Shown piece after piece: positions 34,130 to 46,738 of a stretch of 64,000 nucleotides of DNA (position 1 is the first letter of the stretch; each line of letters starts with the position of its first letter). The notes under the pieces are model-generated. The model was not told where the DNA came from. It did no database searches and saw nothing but the letters and a program-made list of their open reading frames with translations. This DNA comes from Isoetes taiwanensis (lineage: Eukaryota; Streptophyta; Lycopodiopsida; Isoetales; Isoetaceae). The DNA lies in contig JAJEKV010000112.1 of assembly GCA_021234155.1 (NCBI GenBank), forward strand, positions 248,001-312,000, written 5' to 3'. The translations under genes and the position numbers were made by a program.

Positions 34130-35595
34130 GTTCATTTAATAGCAAATTTTTCTCTCAGAGCATCGTAGGTCAGACAATCTATTAAGAAGTGCTTTTCATC
34201 CTCAATCGTATTCTCTTCACATAGTTTGCAGACTCATAATTCTAGAGGTATATCCCCAATGACTGATCTCAACCCCCAAGCTCAATCCCCAAGTGGTGTG
34301 AACTGAGGCGCATTCGGCTTATAGTGTGTCTCTTATACATGGATATACTATCCTTCAGATATGGCATTTCAAGCAAAGCTGGGTTCATCCACTTTCGATA
34401 GCATGCCATCTTCGGCTGAGCTGCCCTCCATATTTTTTCCATTGTCTTTATGCGCACATAGTCTTTAGCATCTATTGTTTTTTTTTGGAATCACTTCAAA
34501 AGATATTTCCCATTTATTGAGCCATTTTAGAAAGTCCGCAGATACCAACCTTTATTTCACCGCGGAAGCATGGCATTTTCATCCATTCCATGTACTTTTT
34601 AAGGCATATATGGTAGTCCGGCATAAAGCTTCTACTTCCAAAGGTATTAAACCGGTCTCGACCAACATTATCGCGATAAGACTTGCGGAAGTCGGGGGCC
34701 ATTTTGCGCCACCAAGCACCCCTAAGCACCTATCTTTGAAAATTTTACTTATTTTTATCTTTTTTTTCTATAACTTTGATGAAGCTGAAATTTTGTATTC
34801 CAAGGCGTAATATGAATGCGTTTCACGAAAAAATATCAAAAAAATAAAGAAAAATATTTTTTAAAAATACAAAGAAAATAGCCCCGGAAAGCACCCACTA
34901 AGCACCATGTGTCGCTGACACAAAAAGTGCCGCCCACCTCCATGCTTTGACCCATATCCCCATAGTATTGTTCCATCTCCCCCACTACTGGATATCCAGT
35001 CTCCCAGTTCATCAATAAATATGCCAAATAGCGTGGGTGACAAGGGGCATCCTTGTTTGACATCGATATTGCTTTTAACCTTAAAATCCTGTGGCAAAGG
35101 ATGAGACAGGTGTACCCATACCTTCTCGTATAAGAGAGCAACATCGTTTTGCAGATGAGGAGGGACTCCTATTTTCTCCATTCTCTCCCATATGTGTTCG
35201 CGCTTTACCATGTCAATCGCCTTGGAGAAGTCTACAAAGTGGGGTCTTTGTTTTTTTCACTGAGTCAATTATAGCTCTCAACACCAAGATATGGTTTATA
35301 GTTGATTTCTTGGGTCTGAAACCAGCCTGTCTGCCATTCTGTTTAGTCCATGTACTTATATTTTGTTCCAAGATGGTGGCAAATAGCTTTGCAAAGAGAC
35401 TGCTTACCATAATCATCCTATAGTTACTAGGGTCATTAGCATCTCCAGATTTATGTATGGGAACAACCATGTTTGTTTGGCAGGTATACAGAAAACCCTC
35501 TTGAATAGATGTATTCAACATCTTCATAATCAAATTACATATTGTTGGTCCTGAAAGTGGCCTTCCAGTGTTGGATGCAACGTGGAAGGGTGTGT
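34130..35595 (-). mobile_element. LINE fragment: RT and C-terminal zinc domain
   Basis: Reading leftwards: VVPIHKSGDANDPSNYRMI and GRQAGFRPKKSTINHIL (35,599-35,213) are the LINE RT fingers; KREHIWERMEKIGVPPHL and DVKQGCPLSPTLFGIFIDEL (35,211-34,960) continue the palm with motif B. The YADD motif is missing because about 170 bases of unrelated AT-rich sequence replace it near 34,735-34,905. At 34,140-34,240 CKLCEENTIEDEKHFLID remains, the same zinc domain type as at 17,930. No endonuclease, so it is 5'-truncated at about 35,595. Confidence 0.8.
34735..34905. other. AT-rich insertion in the LINE, flanked by similar 17-mers
   Basis: aagcacccctaagcacc on the left and aagcacccactaagcacc on the right bracket an AT-rich stretch that interrupts the RT palm. 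Either a small insertion with duplicated flank or a local rearrangement. Confidence 0.35.
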
Positions 35596-35899
35596 ACACA
35601 TGGGCTTACCCTACCCGTATCAGCTGTGAAGCCTGATCAGCAAGATGGCATTCTTGGACGGTAGTGGGCCTCTACATGCTATTAATGTTGATAATGTGGC
35701 ATTTTATGGTTTGCAATAGAGTCTTGGACAATCATAGTTGTTTCTTATTTATGTAATAATCATGTATAATTGATTTAAGCAATGGGACTTGATGGTAAAG
35801 TGCTCATGGTTGTTTACTTTATGTGCTCATAGTAAATCATAGTTTCTCGTAGTGTCTCAAATCCCCACTTAGTCTTTATGACTAACCAAAAGAAGACAT

Positions 35900-37345
35900 A
35901 GTACAAGCATTTTCAAAAGTGGCGTATCGCAACAGTAAGCTTGAAGGGTGAGATGAGTTGCACTCTTCCTCAAAATCTAAACTTCATCCTTAACATCATC
36001 ACGCAACCTAGAAGTTAAATATTGATCATGTAGATGAGATTTAATCTCTTGATACAAAGTTTCTATACCACCAATAGACTAAGGGAGCCCGCTTGCCTCG
36101 AAGACCACATGACATAAGAATTTAGTTGTTTTACCATCCAATGACTAAGGCTAACTTAAAAAGTATTAAATGTCCACTTTTTAAAGCGTGGCCACTTGGG
36201 AGGAAGAAAGCCAAGGAGAATTTGTTGTCTTGTGCGACACACGTGGAAAGGCGCACAAACAATTTCCCAAATGGGTTGAAGGTGATCATATAAGATGAGA
36301 CAATGCTCCAATGACTCAAGGGCGGTTTGCAAACTGGATAAAGGGGACTAACTACTGGCTTGAAAGAATTAACTCTTACATTGATTATCGGTACACAACT
36401 TGCCAAAGTAAAAGAGACTTCTTTGGATCAATGTTCTTGTCCCAAACCCCGACCAAACAAGCCGATGATTAGTGTCAAGAACTGCCCATTGCCAGTGAGG
36501 TGAAGGAGGCAGAGGAGGCCGCAAAGTGAGATGCTTGTAGCTGTTCTTGACGAAGTGCTTGTCCCAAGAAATATCAATTGCAAATTTCGGATGCATTTGA
36601 AAAATATTAAGTCGTGAATGGAATGTTATCAACCACTACTTTCCAAGTATAATAGGCCAAGTCAACTGTAAGTGTCATTAAATTCTTGTCAAAAGCAAAG
36701 ATGACCTTCAAAGTACCACGCTACCGAATATTAGTTATACTGTTGAGAGCCACCGTGACCGCGGGCCTTGGGGTGCATGAAGGAAACAAACAGTGAGGAG
36801 TCATGAAAATGAGGCAAAGGTACCCAAAGGAAAGGTGAGGAGACCTGAGACCAATTTGAAGGATGTAAAAAGGCCAATGAACTCACAACTTTCCATGCCT
36901 TAAGAACCCCCCTGGAAAAGGGGACACATGTGAAGGTTGGTTTCAACGGAACAAACAATGCCCAGGGTAGGCATGGGGCAAGGGCCACTCTTCAAAACAC
37001 AAGAATGCTCAATAGCCGCACTAGGAGAAGATCCCACAAGAATGTGCCCTGCCCTAACAAAATCCTCCAAATGGACTTTGAAATTAAAATCTTCTTCGCG
37101 GCAAAGCTAAATCCATTATACACAAACTACCATCTTTCTTTGAACATATGCACTTTTTCCAGGCGACCTTGACCACTGCCCCTGTCTCATTGTCGCAACA
37201 GACAAAGTTACGAATCGCGACAACAATTTCTTTGAACTTAGAACTGGAGGAAGCAAAGCAGATGCAACATATACATGAGTATTATTCAGGACTGACTTAG
37301 CTACATGAACACGGCTTGCCAATGACAATGATGCACCTCTCTACC
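35900..37345 (-). mobile_element. Degenerate L1-type LINE 3' region
   Basis: The minus-strand fragment MSLASRVHVAKSVLNNTHVY (37,328 leftwards) matches the 'LS.AGR..L.KSVL.....Y' segment after the RT in plant L1 elements. Further left, a long Trp/Pro-rich stretch and YFGKLCTDNQC, then ESLEHCLI-type residues, fit the C-terminal zinc-binding domain. Frames change several times. No RT core seen. Confidence 0.55.
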
Positions 37346-38900
37346 TTAACAGATGTTTTTGCAAGCCCAAAATAACCTGATCCCATGCCTGTGTAGTAGA
37401 AATTCCAACACCAAAAGAAACATCTAAGAGCTTTGTAATTGTAAGGAACAACAACCCACATGTACTGCTTACCTAGATAGATGAGATACACACATTTTAT
37501 ATTTTCTACTTTGGACTAATAAGCTTTTCATCCTTTCAAAAAATAAAGAAATTATCAGTCATCAGTACCCTTAAATGCTCATTGACACATCACTGCAACA
37601 ACCAACATATACATTTCTCTTTCCAACAAGACTTTTCTTGACACATAGCAAGTGATCCCACGTGGTGGTTGTTATCACATGGCTCATACACCCATGCCAT
37701 GTAGAAGAACTGATTAACCAACATGTGGAATAATGGGAATAATCATAGAGCTCTGCATTTTCAATTTTCTCTGTACTATTGGGAGACTGTAGTCAAACAA
37801 ACTAGTAGCACTAATATTGTTCTGGATAAGAGCCCTAACTTGGCTATCTTACAATGAATAAACAACATACCAAACTATTAATACCTTTTTAAGGATTTCA
37901 AGTATGGGCACTTATAGTACCAAGACTGTCAAGACTATTGTTTTTTAATGCTTATCACATTAATTTCTTCTATGTGTATGTGTTGTTTAGATTGTGGAGG
38001 TTTGTATTTTGTTGCCACATATGTGGTACCTCCTAAGCCTCCACGTTCATTGACATTTACGTAAAGGAGATGCGGAGGGGCAGTTTGCTAGTGAGAATCA
38101 TTCGGCGGCTGCTCATAAGCGGCAATGGCAAAACTGACGGTCCACTCATGTGAACATCGCAGAGTAGATATATACTAGTGCTAGCTGTCTACGTGCTCAG
38201 GATTCCAATTTTTTGAAACATTGCCTTACCCTACCTAGGCACATTTTTGATGTCATGGAATCTACAAGTAAGTCTCTATATAAAATGATATGATACTCGC
38301 TTTACCTTGATACAATTCAGATGTTAGTATGGATTGGAAAGGTATTTTTAATAAAATAATATGATACTGACTAGCACTATATGTTGGTGTGCGCGTAGGT
38401 CAGTGGGCTTAGAGCATGTACGATTCCTTATCTCAAATTATATGCTGATTAAGGATCATCACTGATTTTCACTTAGTAAAAGCGATACGATCGAAGTCAC
38501 CGAATTATGTCGAAGGATGCTAATGCACGAAACCATGTTTGCCATAGTAAGGATGTAATAGGGACTTAAAGTTGACACTTGAAGTGATAGAGAGTCCAAA
38601 AAATGAGAAACACATAACCAAAGCAAGAGATACGTCTTGAATTTTAGATGGTGCCTCCTTCAAACTGGAGCAGTTTTGAGATTGAAATTGAACCTTCGGA
38701 GCATGGTAAGATCTTCTAAATGGAAAAATCCTTGCCATTGGGCAAAAACATATTCAATGTTTTTAACCCTATTTAGGAAATTATTAGATTCACAGCAAAA
38801 AGGTACGCTTATGTGGCATAGCATATGCGAAAGAATATTCCAGCCGCCGTCTGCCACTTCCTTCCTTTTCTTCCTTGCCTTTTCCTTTCTAATCTAGCAT
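37346..38900. other. Intergenic region upstream of pyruvate kinase
   Basis: No recognisable coding sequence; AT-rich. Short ORFs on both strands show no family features. Confidence 0.5.
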
Positions 38901-38902
38901 TC

Positions 38903-38910
38903 TATTTAAG
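38903..38910 (+). promoter_or_regulatory. Candidate TATA box of pyruvate kinase
   Basis: tatttaag, 84 bases before the ATG, preceded by pyrimidine-rich sequence. Position is right for a plant promoter; no further elements assigned. Confidence 0.4.
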
Positions 38911-38993
38911 CTCCAGGCCGTTCCGGCGATCTACCTCTACTGCCCAGATCCGTTCTTCTTGAGTTATCTGTTACAAGCGGTTCTGGGTTCGCC

Positions 38994-41146
38994 ATGGCCA
39001 ATATAGACATCGAAAGTATCCTCGATAAGGCTCCTGAAAATGGTCGCCCGCAGATCGCTAAGACTAAGATAGTTTGTACCTTGGGTCCCAAGTCTAGGGA
39101 TGTTCCTATGCTTGAAAAGCTTCTAAGGGCTGGCATGAATGTTGCTCGGTTTAATTTTTCTCATGGGTCTCATGAATATCATCAGGAGACCTTGGATAAT
39201 CTGCGTATTGCCATGGCCAATACCCAGATTATGTGTGCCGTTCTTCTAGATACAAAGGTATGAGTTTTGACTTTTTCCTGTTTGCAGTTTCATTGCTAAA
39301 GCTTACCTTTTTCTTGCATTTCAAGTGTCTGATCTTCAGTAATGATCTTCGTAATAGGGCTATTAACCAAATGGGCTTCACTAGTTGGACTATTTCACTA
39401 TTTCTCTAGTACTTTTAGTATAGGCACTTTTAAATAATCAAAGGACCTTAAGCTTTCATTTTCAATCCTATGATTCCCCAAAATGGTCTTAAATATGGAC
39501 ACAATTAGCAATAACTCATTTGCTGCTCCGAAATCCCAAGAGCAGGAAGCATGATTTGATCTAGGAGTCTGAATAATACCCCTGAAGAGTAAAGAAGTCG
39601 GTCCTTTTGGTGTATTTGCCCTAGTTTTTCCATTTATAATAATACAATAAGTGGGCGATTATTTTACATAACAAAAACTATTTTCAGCTTTTCTACTATT
39701 CCAAACATGTTGATTGAAGTATTCTTATTTCTGGCAGGGTCCTGAAATCAGGACTGGATTTCTCAAGGATGGCCAACCTGTCAAGTTAACTGAAGGAAAA
39801 GAAATCACTGTATCAACAGATTACTCAATTAAGGGTGATGAAGAGATGATCTCTATGAGTTACAAGCGTCTAGCACTTGATCTGTCTCCTGGCAAGCAGA
39901 TTTTGTGTGCTGATGGAACAATTACACTAACAGTGCTGTCCTGTAATACGGAGGAAGGCACTATCAGATGTCGATGTGAAAATACAGCTGTGCTGGGCGA
40001 GAGGAAAAATGTGAACTTGCCTGAATTGTAGTAGACCTTCCAACAATAACTGAGAAGGACAAGGAAGATATAATGGTATGGGGTGTCCCAAACAGAATTG
40101 ACTTTATTGCTCTATCATTTGTCCGTAAAGGTCAAGATCTTATCACAGTGAAGAAACTGCTTGGACCACATTCCAAAACTATTCATATTATCTCCAAGGT
40201 TAGCCCTTCCTCCTTGTGGTTCTAGTTGGCATATACAGATGGAGTTAAAAGCTTTTATTCACTTTTGCACTTGGTTGACATAAGACTTCATGAAATAAAG
40301 ATTTTATTTGCTTCTGTTTTTAGGTTGAGAATCAGGAAGGCCTTGTAAACTTTGATGACATTTTAAGGGAATCAGATGGAGTCATGGTTGCAAGAGGTGA
40401 TCTTGGAATGGAGATCCCTACAGAAAAAGATATTCTTGGCTCAGAAAATGATGATTTACAAATGTAATTCTGCTGGTAAGCCAGTCGTAACAGCTACTCA
40501 GATGCTGGAGTCAATGATAAAGTCTCCTCGTCCAACAAGAGCTGAGGCAACTGATGTGGCCAATGCTGTTTTGGATGGTAGTGATGCTGTTATGCTTAGT
40601 GGAGAGACTGCTGCAGGGGCATATCCTGACCTGGCTGTTAAAATCATGTCAAGGATTTGCATAGAAGCAGAAGCATCCTTAGATTATGCTGCAATCTTCA
40701 AGGAAATAATGAAGCAAATTCCACTTCCCATGAGCCCCTTAGAGAGCTTAGCCTCATCAGCAGTGCTAACTGCAAATAAAAGTAAGAGCAGGTTTGATTG
40801 TCGTGCTTACCGAGGAGGTACTACTGCAAAGTTAGTGGCAAAGTACAGGCCCATGGTGCCTATTTTATCTGTGGCAGTTCCTGTCTTGACAACAGACAAT
40901 TTGACCTGGTCATGTAGTGAGGAATCCCCTGCTCGCCATAGTCTAGTTTGCCGAGGACTAATACCCCTTCTTGCCGAAGGTTCTGCAAAAAGCTACGGAT
41001 TCAGAATCAACTGATGAGATTTTGAATGCCGCACTCAAGTATGCATTAGACCGGGTCTGGTCGCAGAAGGAGATGCAGTAGTTGCTCTTCATCGTATTGG
41101 GGCTGCATCTGTCATTAAAATTATGGATGTGAAACGAAGGCATTAA
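38994..41146 (+). CDS. Cytosolic-type pyruvate kinase, three exons, with small frameshifts
   Basis: Catalyses phosphoenolpyruvate plus ADP to pyruvate plus ATP, the last glycolytic step. Exon 1, 38,994-39,257: [20 protein letters not shown], then [14 protein letters not shown] and [15 protein letters not shown]. Exon 2, 39,738-40,198: [18 protein letters not shown] domain, then [12 protein letters not shown]. Exon 3, 40,324-41,146: [61 protein letters not shown], ending [11 protein letters not shown]. Introns are GT-AG; total about 516 codons, the normal plant length; no transit peptide, hence cytosolic. One- or two-base indels at about 40,027, 40,425, 40,795, 40,829, 40,990 and 41,055 break the frame. 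The full exon structure and intact motifs suggest sequence errors or a very young pseudogene. Confidence 0.93.
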
Positions 41147-41484
41147 GTTCTATAAAGCATTCTAATCTCTATAAATAATGTATTGCTACTCTGGGGTAGC
41201 AGACCATCAGAGAGGTCCATTTTGTCCAGAACCAGCCGTGATGAGTTTTTTTTGGTTTAAACATGCTGACAATATTTATTATATGTGAGTTTATATTAGT
41301 AACATAATCATATGCGAGAACCTTTTTACCTTGAATTTGCTTGAGTTTGAGTCTAACACAGTAGAATCCTTATGGCTACAGGAACGATACTTATGCCAGC
41401 TAATTAAATGGTTTTCTTCTGTTTCACCGAATCCTGCCAATTCTAGATCTGTTGTTTATGATTGCCTTTATGTATTCATTCCCT
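41147..41484. other. 3' flank of pyruvate kinase
   Basis: Probable 3' untranslated region and downstream sequence; no gene seen. Confidence 0.4.
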
Positions 41485-41672
41485 TTTCTTTATGTGGGTG
41501 TATACTAGCCTTTCATTCTGCTGGTATCATACTTAACACTAATGTTCATGGGTGGATGGTTTTGTACGTCAATTAATGTTTCTTTATGTGGGTGTATACT
41601 AGCCTTTCATTCTGCTGGTATCATACTTAACACTAATGTTCATGGGTGGATGGTTTTGTACGTCAATTAATT
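41485..41672. repeat. Perfect 94-bp tandem duplication
   Basis: Two adjacent, identical copies of a 94-base unit starting tttctttatgtgggtg and ending caattaatg/caattaatt. Recent duplication or an assembly artefact. Confidence 0.85.
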
Positions 41673-42479
41673 ACGACATGGTACATATTGACATGGATGG
41701 AACCGGCAATATTATCCGAAATGATACCCTATCCGTTCTTATTTGTCAGCTTTTTTCTATAACAAGTTCATTTGTAAGATTATTCTGAAAACAACAGAGG
41801 CCAGACATGGATTCAGCAGCACATTCTTCAGCAAAGATTTTGGATGCACCTTTGTCAACAGCAATGTATGTTTATTATTTGTTCTTATCGGGTTTTACTA
41901 AATCAAACTGGAAACCTTGCATACAAAACTTTAAAGGCTGAAACAAAAGATACTAACTGGAACATGCATGCAAAAATAAGATCATAAGGTTTGCAAATTA
42001 TCTTTTAGTATGCGCGCCTTGTGGGAAAAGGGGGACGGGTTTTATTTTTTCGATTGAAGCCATGGTTTTAGAATGGTGCATCGCCATGTGTTGAGCATGA
42101 AGGCGAGCAGTGGTGCTCCTTTCTTGGAAGGAAGCGGAAGATATCCTTAGGCTAGGAAAATATGCAGAAGAAAAACTTTGATTTTTAGTTCCGAAGAAGG
42201 CCTTTGGATATGTGGCGAAAGAAGGCCTTGGATTTTTCGTTCCGGTTTTTTCATAGTTCGGGCAGCTCTTTGATATCGAAGGATTTTTCGAGGAGGCTCG
42301 AGTGCGCGGTGTTTTGGCATGTAGGCTATGGCGCCTTATTTTGAAACTATGGCTAGGGTTTGAAGCCTCCGTTTGAATCAGGAAGTTTGGAGCCCCGTTT
42401 TGAATCTTTGATGCATACATTTTTGAAACGTTTGCTTGCAATATCAAATACCGTGTTTGAGGCTCCTTTTATTTTTCAG
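41673..42479. other. Region without recognised gene
   Basis: A 149-codon minus-strand ORF (41,998-42,447) is Ser/Lys-rich and matches nothing I know. Its position next to copia remnants suggests decayed transposon sequence. Confidence 0.35.
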
Positions 42480-44260
42480 ATTTTTTCAGAGAGGGGGTGT
42501 AGAACACAGTAAAAAATTATTCTTGGCTTTGTATTTTCCATTCGTATATATATACATGGGAGCGTTGAAGTATACCTGGGGGTGTGTGTAAATTTGTGGA
42601 CCTTAGATCGGCATATTTCTAAGAATATGTTGAAATCCAATGAACCATAAAAACAATAAGGAGTGACTAGATCTTCAAGCCCATTATACACAAGGCCATT
42701 TACCTTCTCTTTGCAAATCCTCGATACTTGCTATGGAGTGACCATATAGGCGCAAATTTGGCCCAAGAATCCTTCATGCCAAGTTTTTAAAGGTGCTGAT
42801 ACATTATTAACTGTTGGAATTGTTTCAGAAGCATCCAACTCAAAAAGATCTCCAACTCTTTTAGCCAAAAAACATATTTTATTATCCTTCACAACTTTGC
42901 ATACAATTTGTCAAATAGGACTTGATAATCCAAGTCAACTAATTGACTTACAGAAAGATTTTTCACTATAGAAGGTACACAAAGAACTTTTTCGATTTCC
43001 ATTGGTTTTCCTTGCAGATCAACAAATTGAGCATTCCTGCAGCCTTTACTTCTTTAATTCTCCCATCTCCCAAACGTATGCTTTTTTATTTCTGCTCCTT
43101 ATCCCATTTTGTCAGCAGATCTGGTGACTCTATGATTGTTCTTTCAACTCTCGAATCTACAATAAAAGATGTTTTAGAATTTTGTGCCTTGCTCAAATAA
43201 TTAGATAAAGCATTAGTTACCTCTTCCTCTGAATCTTCCTCTTCACATTCTATTCTTTGCCACATTGGTGTTTGATGCCTTAGTTCCTCTGCCTTTACTT
43301 TTATTGGTACTCCAATTATTAGGCTTACCCCTGCCTTTGCCTCTGCCCTTGCTACTGTCCCTTAGACTTGGGCATTTAGAAGCAACATGCCCTACTCCTC
43401 CACATGTATAACACGTCCTAGCATTATGACCACTTCTTGGACAATTAAATATTAGGTGTCCTACTTCCCCACAACCATAACATGGACCAATCTGCTTACC
43501 TTTGTTGTCATTATAGCTTTTTCCTTTTCTAACAACCAGTATCTCAACAGATTCTTTATCATCATCATTCTCATTCTCAACCACAGACTTTTGTTCTATT
43601 TCTGTTCTTGCAATTTGCTCAGCCTCCTCCCTAGTCACGGCAGCAGGTTCTTATCAGTGTGGCCAAGGTTCCATAGTTAGCAAACATTTTGGAAATTGCC
43701 AATATCTGATGGCTTACTGATATTGTTACCCCAACTGCTTCCAAATCTGCACAAAGAGAGTCAAACTTGTGGAACATTGTGGTCAGATCTATCTTATCAT
43801 CAAATCTCGTTTTTCTACTCTCCTTTTCCAGAACATCTATCTGTGAGGAGCTCTTTGTTTGATATGTTTTAATTAAATAGCTCCATGCATCCTTAGGATT
43901 CAGATCCCTTAACTTAAGCATTATGCTTGGTGCAACTTTGCACATAATTATGGCTTTAGCCTGACTGATTTTCAATTCATCACTTATCTTTCTCACTGCT
44001 GATGCTTACCTCTTTGGATTTTGCAATAGACTCCCCCGACTTTCTTTGTTGGAGTTTCACCCTTTTTAAGAGCTGCTTATTTCATCACCAACATCAATGC
44101 TTGGTTCAATTATATACCATAGTCCTTCAAATTGCGGGACCTCCTTAACTCTCTCTTTCCATATCTGAACCCCCCCAACACCTTGAAACACTTCAATTGA
44201 ACTTAGTAAAGTAGCTCCAAATCATGTGGACATTGTATAGCTAGCTAGCTCTGATACCAC
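42480..44260 (-). mobile_element. Ty1/copia element, 5' part (gag and start of pol)
   Basis: Read leftwards from the primer site. gag: KAIIMCKVAPSIMLKLRDL and DAWSYLIKTYQTKSSSQ (43,996-43,631) are the copia gag capsid motif (UBN2/Retrotran_gag type). Two CCHC zinc knuckles follow, CYGCGEVGHLIFNC and CYTCGGVGHVASKC, then a Lys/Gly-rich tail (43,638-43,243). Further left a protease-like FIVDSRVERTIIES (the Gly of the DSG triplet reads as Arg), LGDGRIKEVKAAGMLNLL, and a pre-integrase WHEGFLGQICAYM are frameshifted. RT and 3' LTR are absent, so the copy is truncated near 42,480. Confidence 0.85.
44248..44259 (-). promoter_or_regulatory. Copia primer-binding site (initiator tRNA-Met)
   Basis: gctctgatacca on the plus strand equals tggtatcagagc on the minus strand, an exact match to the usual tRNA-iMet primer site, one base inside the LTR. 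Confidence 0.9.
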
Positions 44261-44596
44261 TGTAAGGAAAACTTGCAATCACACTAGTTAAATCTATTTG
44301 TAATATAGCAAATGTCACACACAAATATTTATGCTAATGAAACCATGATATAAACAGTAAATTATTCATAAGAATATCACGAAACTTTAACTGATTATCC
44401 TGTTCAATCTCACCCCCTGTACACAATAAATTTCTTCTTATATACACTTAGGATCACCGCTTTCCGACAATCCCATGATCATACCCTTTGATTCATTAGG
44501 TCGACAGCTAGATCTCTGTGTTTGAATCCACCTGCCCGGGAACACTGTTCACCAAGTTAGGTTTCAGGGTTAACTATAAATAATTCAATATTTACA
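44261..44596 (-). repeat. Probable 5' LTR of the copia element
   Basis: Starts tgtaagg beside the primer site. A matching end tttaca at 44,591-44,596 would give TGTAA...TTACA ends and 336 bases. No second LTR is in the window, so the outer limit is inferred. Confidence 0.5.
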
Positions 44597-45291
44597 ATGT
44601 TAACCATTGCCTTAATTTCACCATGATATTCAATGAACACATTACCTTTTATTTGCCCCATATGTCTATATGTTCTTCAGTATGGCTGTTTGAGACTTTG
44701 AAGAGCTAATATAAAAGAGCCTAGAAATGCAAAGACATGGCCTTGCAATCCTTCCAGATGGATGGCCTTTCAGCGACATCAAATCGACGAAATGAAAAAG
44801 AACTGAAATTCTCACGAGGACTCACATCATACATTCAAACTGCCGATTAGGTAGGCTTTTTCATTCATTCATCTTAGTAGGCAGTTGAGAGTGGATAGCC
44901 GCACATCGCAGGCTACCCAAAAACTAACTATAAATTATTACAATTATGCAGCTAAAAACAAATCCTTGGTGGAGTTGTTAACATAACAAAGTATAACGAG
45001 ATGTTGGATGATGTACCTCTTTGAAGGCTTATCACTTTAGGGATTAAAACCCCGTTTTTTTGGATTTTCAAGGAAAAATCTAATAATAAGCCCTTAGCAA
45101 GGAGCTTTGGTCGTCCGGCTATCATAAGCGGTCCCAAAAAATATGAATATTGCGAAGTCGAAAGCGCATGTTAATTGAATCCCCGCTTTAACATAAACAC
45201 TAAAACATATACATGAAATAAAAAAATCTCCAAAATAAAAAGGAGTTGGTCATCGTGCCACACGAGGAAACAATAAACATAACATAAAATA

Positions 45292-45330
45292 GAGGAGGGA
45301 GGGAGGGAGGGAGGGAGGAGGGAGGAGGGA
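45292..45330. repeat. (GGGA)n microsatellite
   Basis: Uninterrupted gagg/ggga units over about 38 bases. Confidence 0.85.
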
Positions 45331-45369
45331 TTAATTAATTATACATAATTAAAAGGGGAGGGGATGGGC

Positions 45370-45880
45370 TCAAGATGAAGAAAGAAAACTGCGAGACAAA
45401 GAAGAAAAGCAGATTTGAGAAGATGAAGAAAACCTCTGCTATAAAAAGCTAATCCAGAGGTCCAAAATTGAATGCTTCTCCTCATTATAATCTCGATCAT
45501 ATAGAGTGGATAGATTAGCATTCTCATGAGGACTTGCATCATGCATCCAAACCATCGATAAGAAGAGAACTCTACTTAACTTTTAAGAATCATGAAGCCT
45601 AAATAGAATTGCCTCAATCCGGACAATGGGGCCGGGGATGGAAAGAGGAAAATGAAGAACGTCAAGAAACGGGGAAAATGTCAAGAATTGTCTATCCATG
45701 CGAGGAAGAAGCCCCTCCCCGCATGGTTCAAGAGGAAGAGAAAAAAACCGGCGAGACAAAAGAAGAAACACCAATTTGAGAAGTGAAGAAAACTCCACGC
45801 TATAAAAGCTAAAGAGGTGCAGAATTGAATGCATGCTCCTCCTCATGAGAACCTCGATCCTATGGAGTGGATCGATTAGT
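45370..45880. repeat. Diverged direct repeat pair
   Basis: The segment with gcgagacaaa, ctataaa(a)agcta and gagtggat(a/c)gatta occurs at 45,370-45,530 and again at 45,715-45,880, with many small differences. Confidence 0.65.
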
Positions 45881-46249
45881 ATTATTTGCCCTACAACCTA
45901 CTAGGACCCATAAAAGAACGAGATATAAGATCACTATATGTGGCAAAAAAATTAGTTTAATTTATCAACTAGGAGAGATATGCTCAGTAGGGTATCCACC
46001 TTTTTTGAAGATCCTACATCACATATCACAACTTTGCTTTAGTTGACGAATACCCATCTAAATCTACATGCTCTATGGCTATGGGAATAGCTCTAAATTA
46101 GCTCTAAGTTCCTCGCTATGGCGGATCTTTCATATTTTGAAAGCTCATCAGGTTCTGTTCTATGTGACCATGGCAAAAACCATGAGCATTCATTAGTATG
46201 TAAAATCATAGCAAGAAAACAAATAAGTGTCATAAATCTACATTAAAGT

Positions 46250-46738
46250 AAGGAAAATACAGAAGAAAAATGCAAGGAATATGCCAAGATCGGCGAAGAA
46301 TCTGATATATGATGAAGAATCAGAATATAATGGTTCGAAGGCAAGCAGGAATACGAGACAAATGCTTAGAAAGCTCAAGACTGGCATTGAACCAGAATAG
46401 TTTGACAAGAAGGAGGTGCCTCTATATATATCTAAGCCAACCGATAGGATCATGTCACTCCAATATACGAGTTCGTGCCAAGTGTTGCGCATGCATACAG
46501 GTTCTAGAATATTCTAAAACCTTCTGAAAGTAGCTCTGCATATATATGAAGAAGACGTAAATGAATGTCTTCAATAAATACTAGTGGTACATTTGGCAAA
46601 GGCGCATGACTTGTAACTACAAAGTTGCAAATTCAAATCCTGCTTTGTGTAACTACTCTTTTGTGGCCGTGTAACAACCATCTTTTGTCTATACGAGTAT
46701 AATGCTCATATAATACGAATACCCATATGGTCATCACA
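46250..46738 (-). repeat. 3' LTR of second Ty3/gypsy element
   Basis: Matches 56,380-56,869 along its length. Contains a degenerate tRNA-like segment at about 46,583-46,650. The outer boundary is approximate because the first bases do not show a clear TG. Confidence 0.75.
46583..46650 (+). other. tRNA-like segment inside LTR (left copy)
   Basis: agtggtacatttggcaaagg resembles a D-arm, gacttgtaactac an anticodon arm, and gcaaattcaaatcctgc a T-arm (B-box like ggttcaaatcc). It lacks a proper acceptor stem, so it is not called as a tRNA gene. The right LTR has the same at about 56,708-56,778. Confidence 0.4.

Larger units (their letters stand above)
44597..46249. other. Repeat-rich interval without recognised gene
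   Basis: Contains a ggga/ggag microsatellite (45,292-45,330) and a diverged direct repeat of about 160 bases (45,370-45,530 and 45,715-45,880). No supported coding sequence. Confidence 0.45.

Noticed and set aside
36731-36988. 85-codon Trp/Pro-rich ORF as an independent gene
   Set aside because: Fits the decayed LINE C-terminal region that surrounds it.
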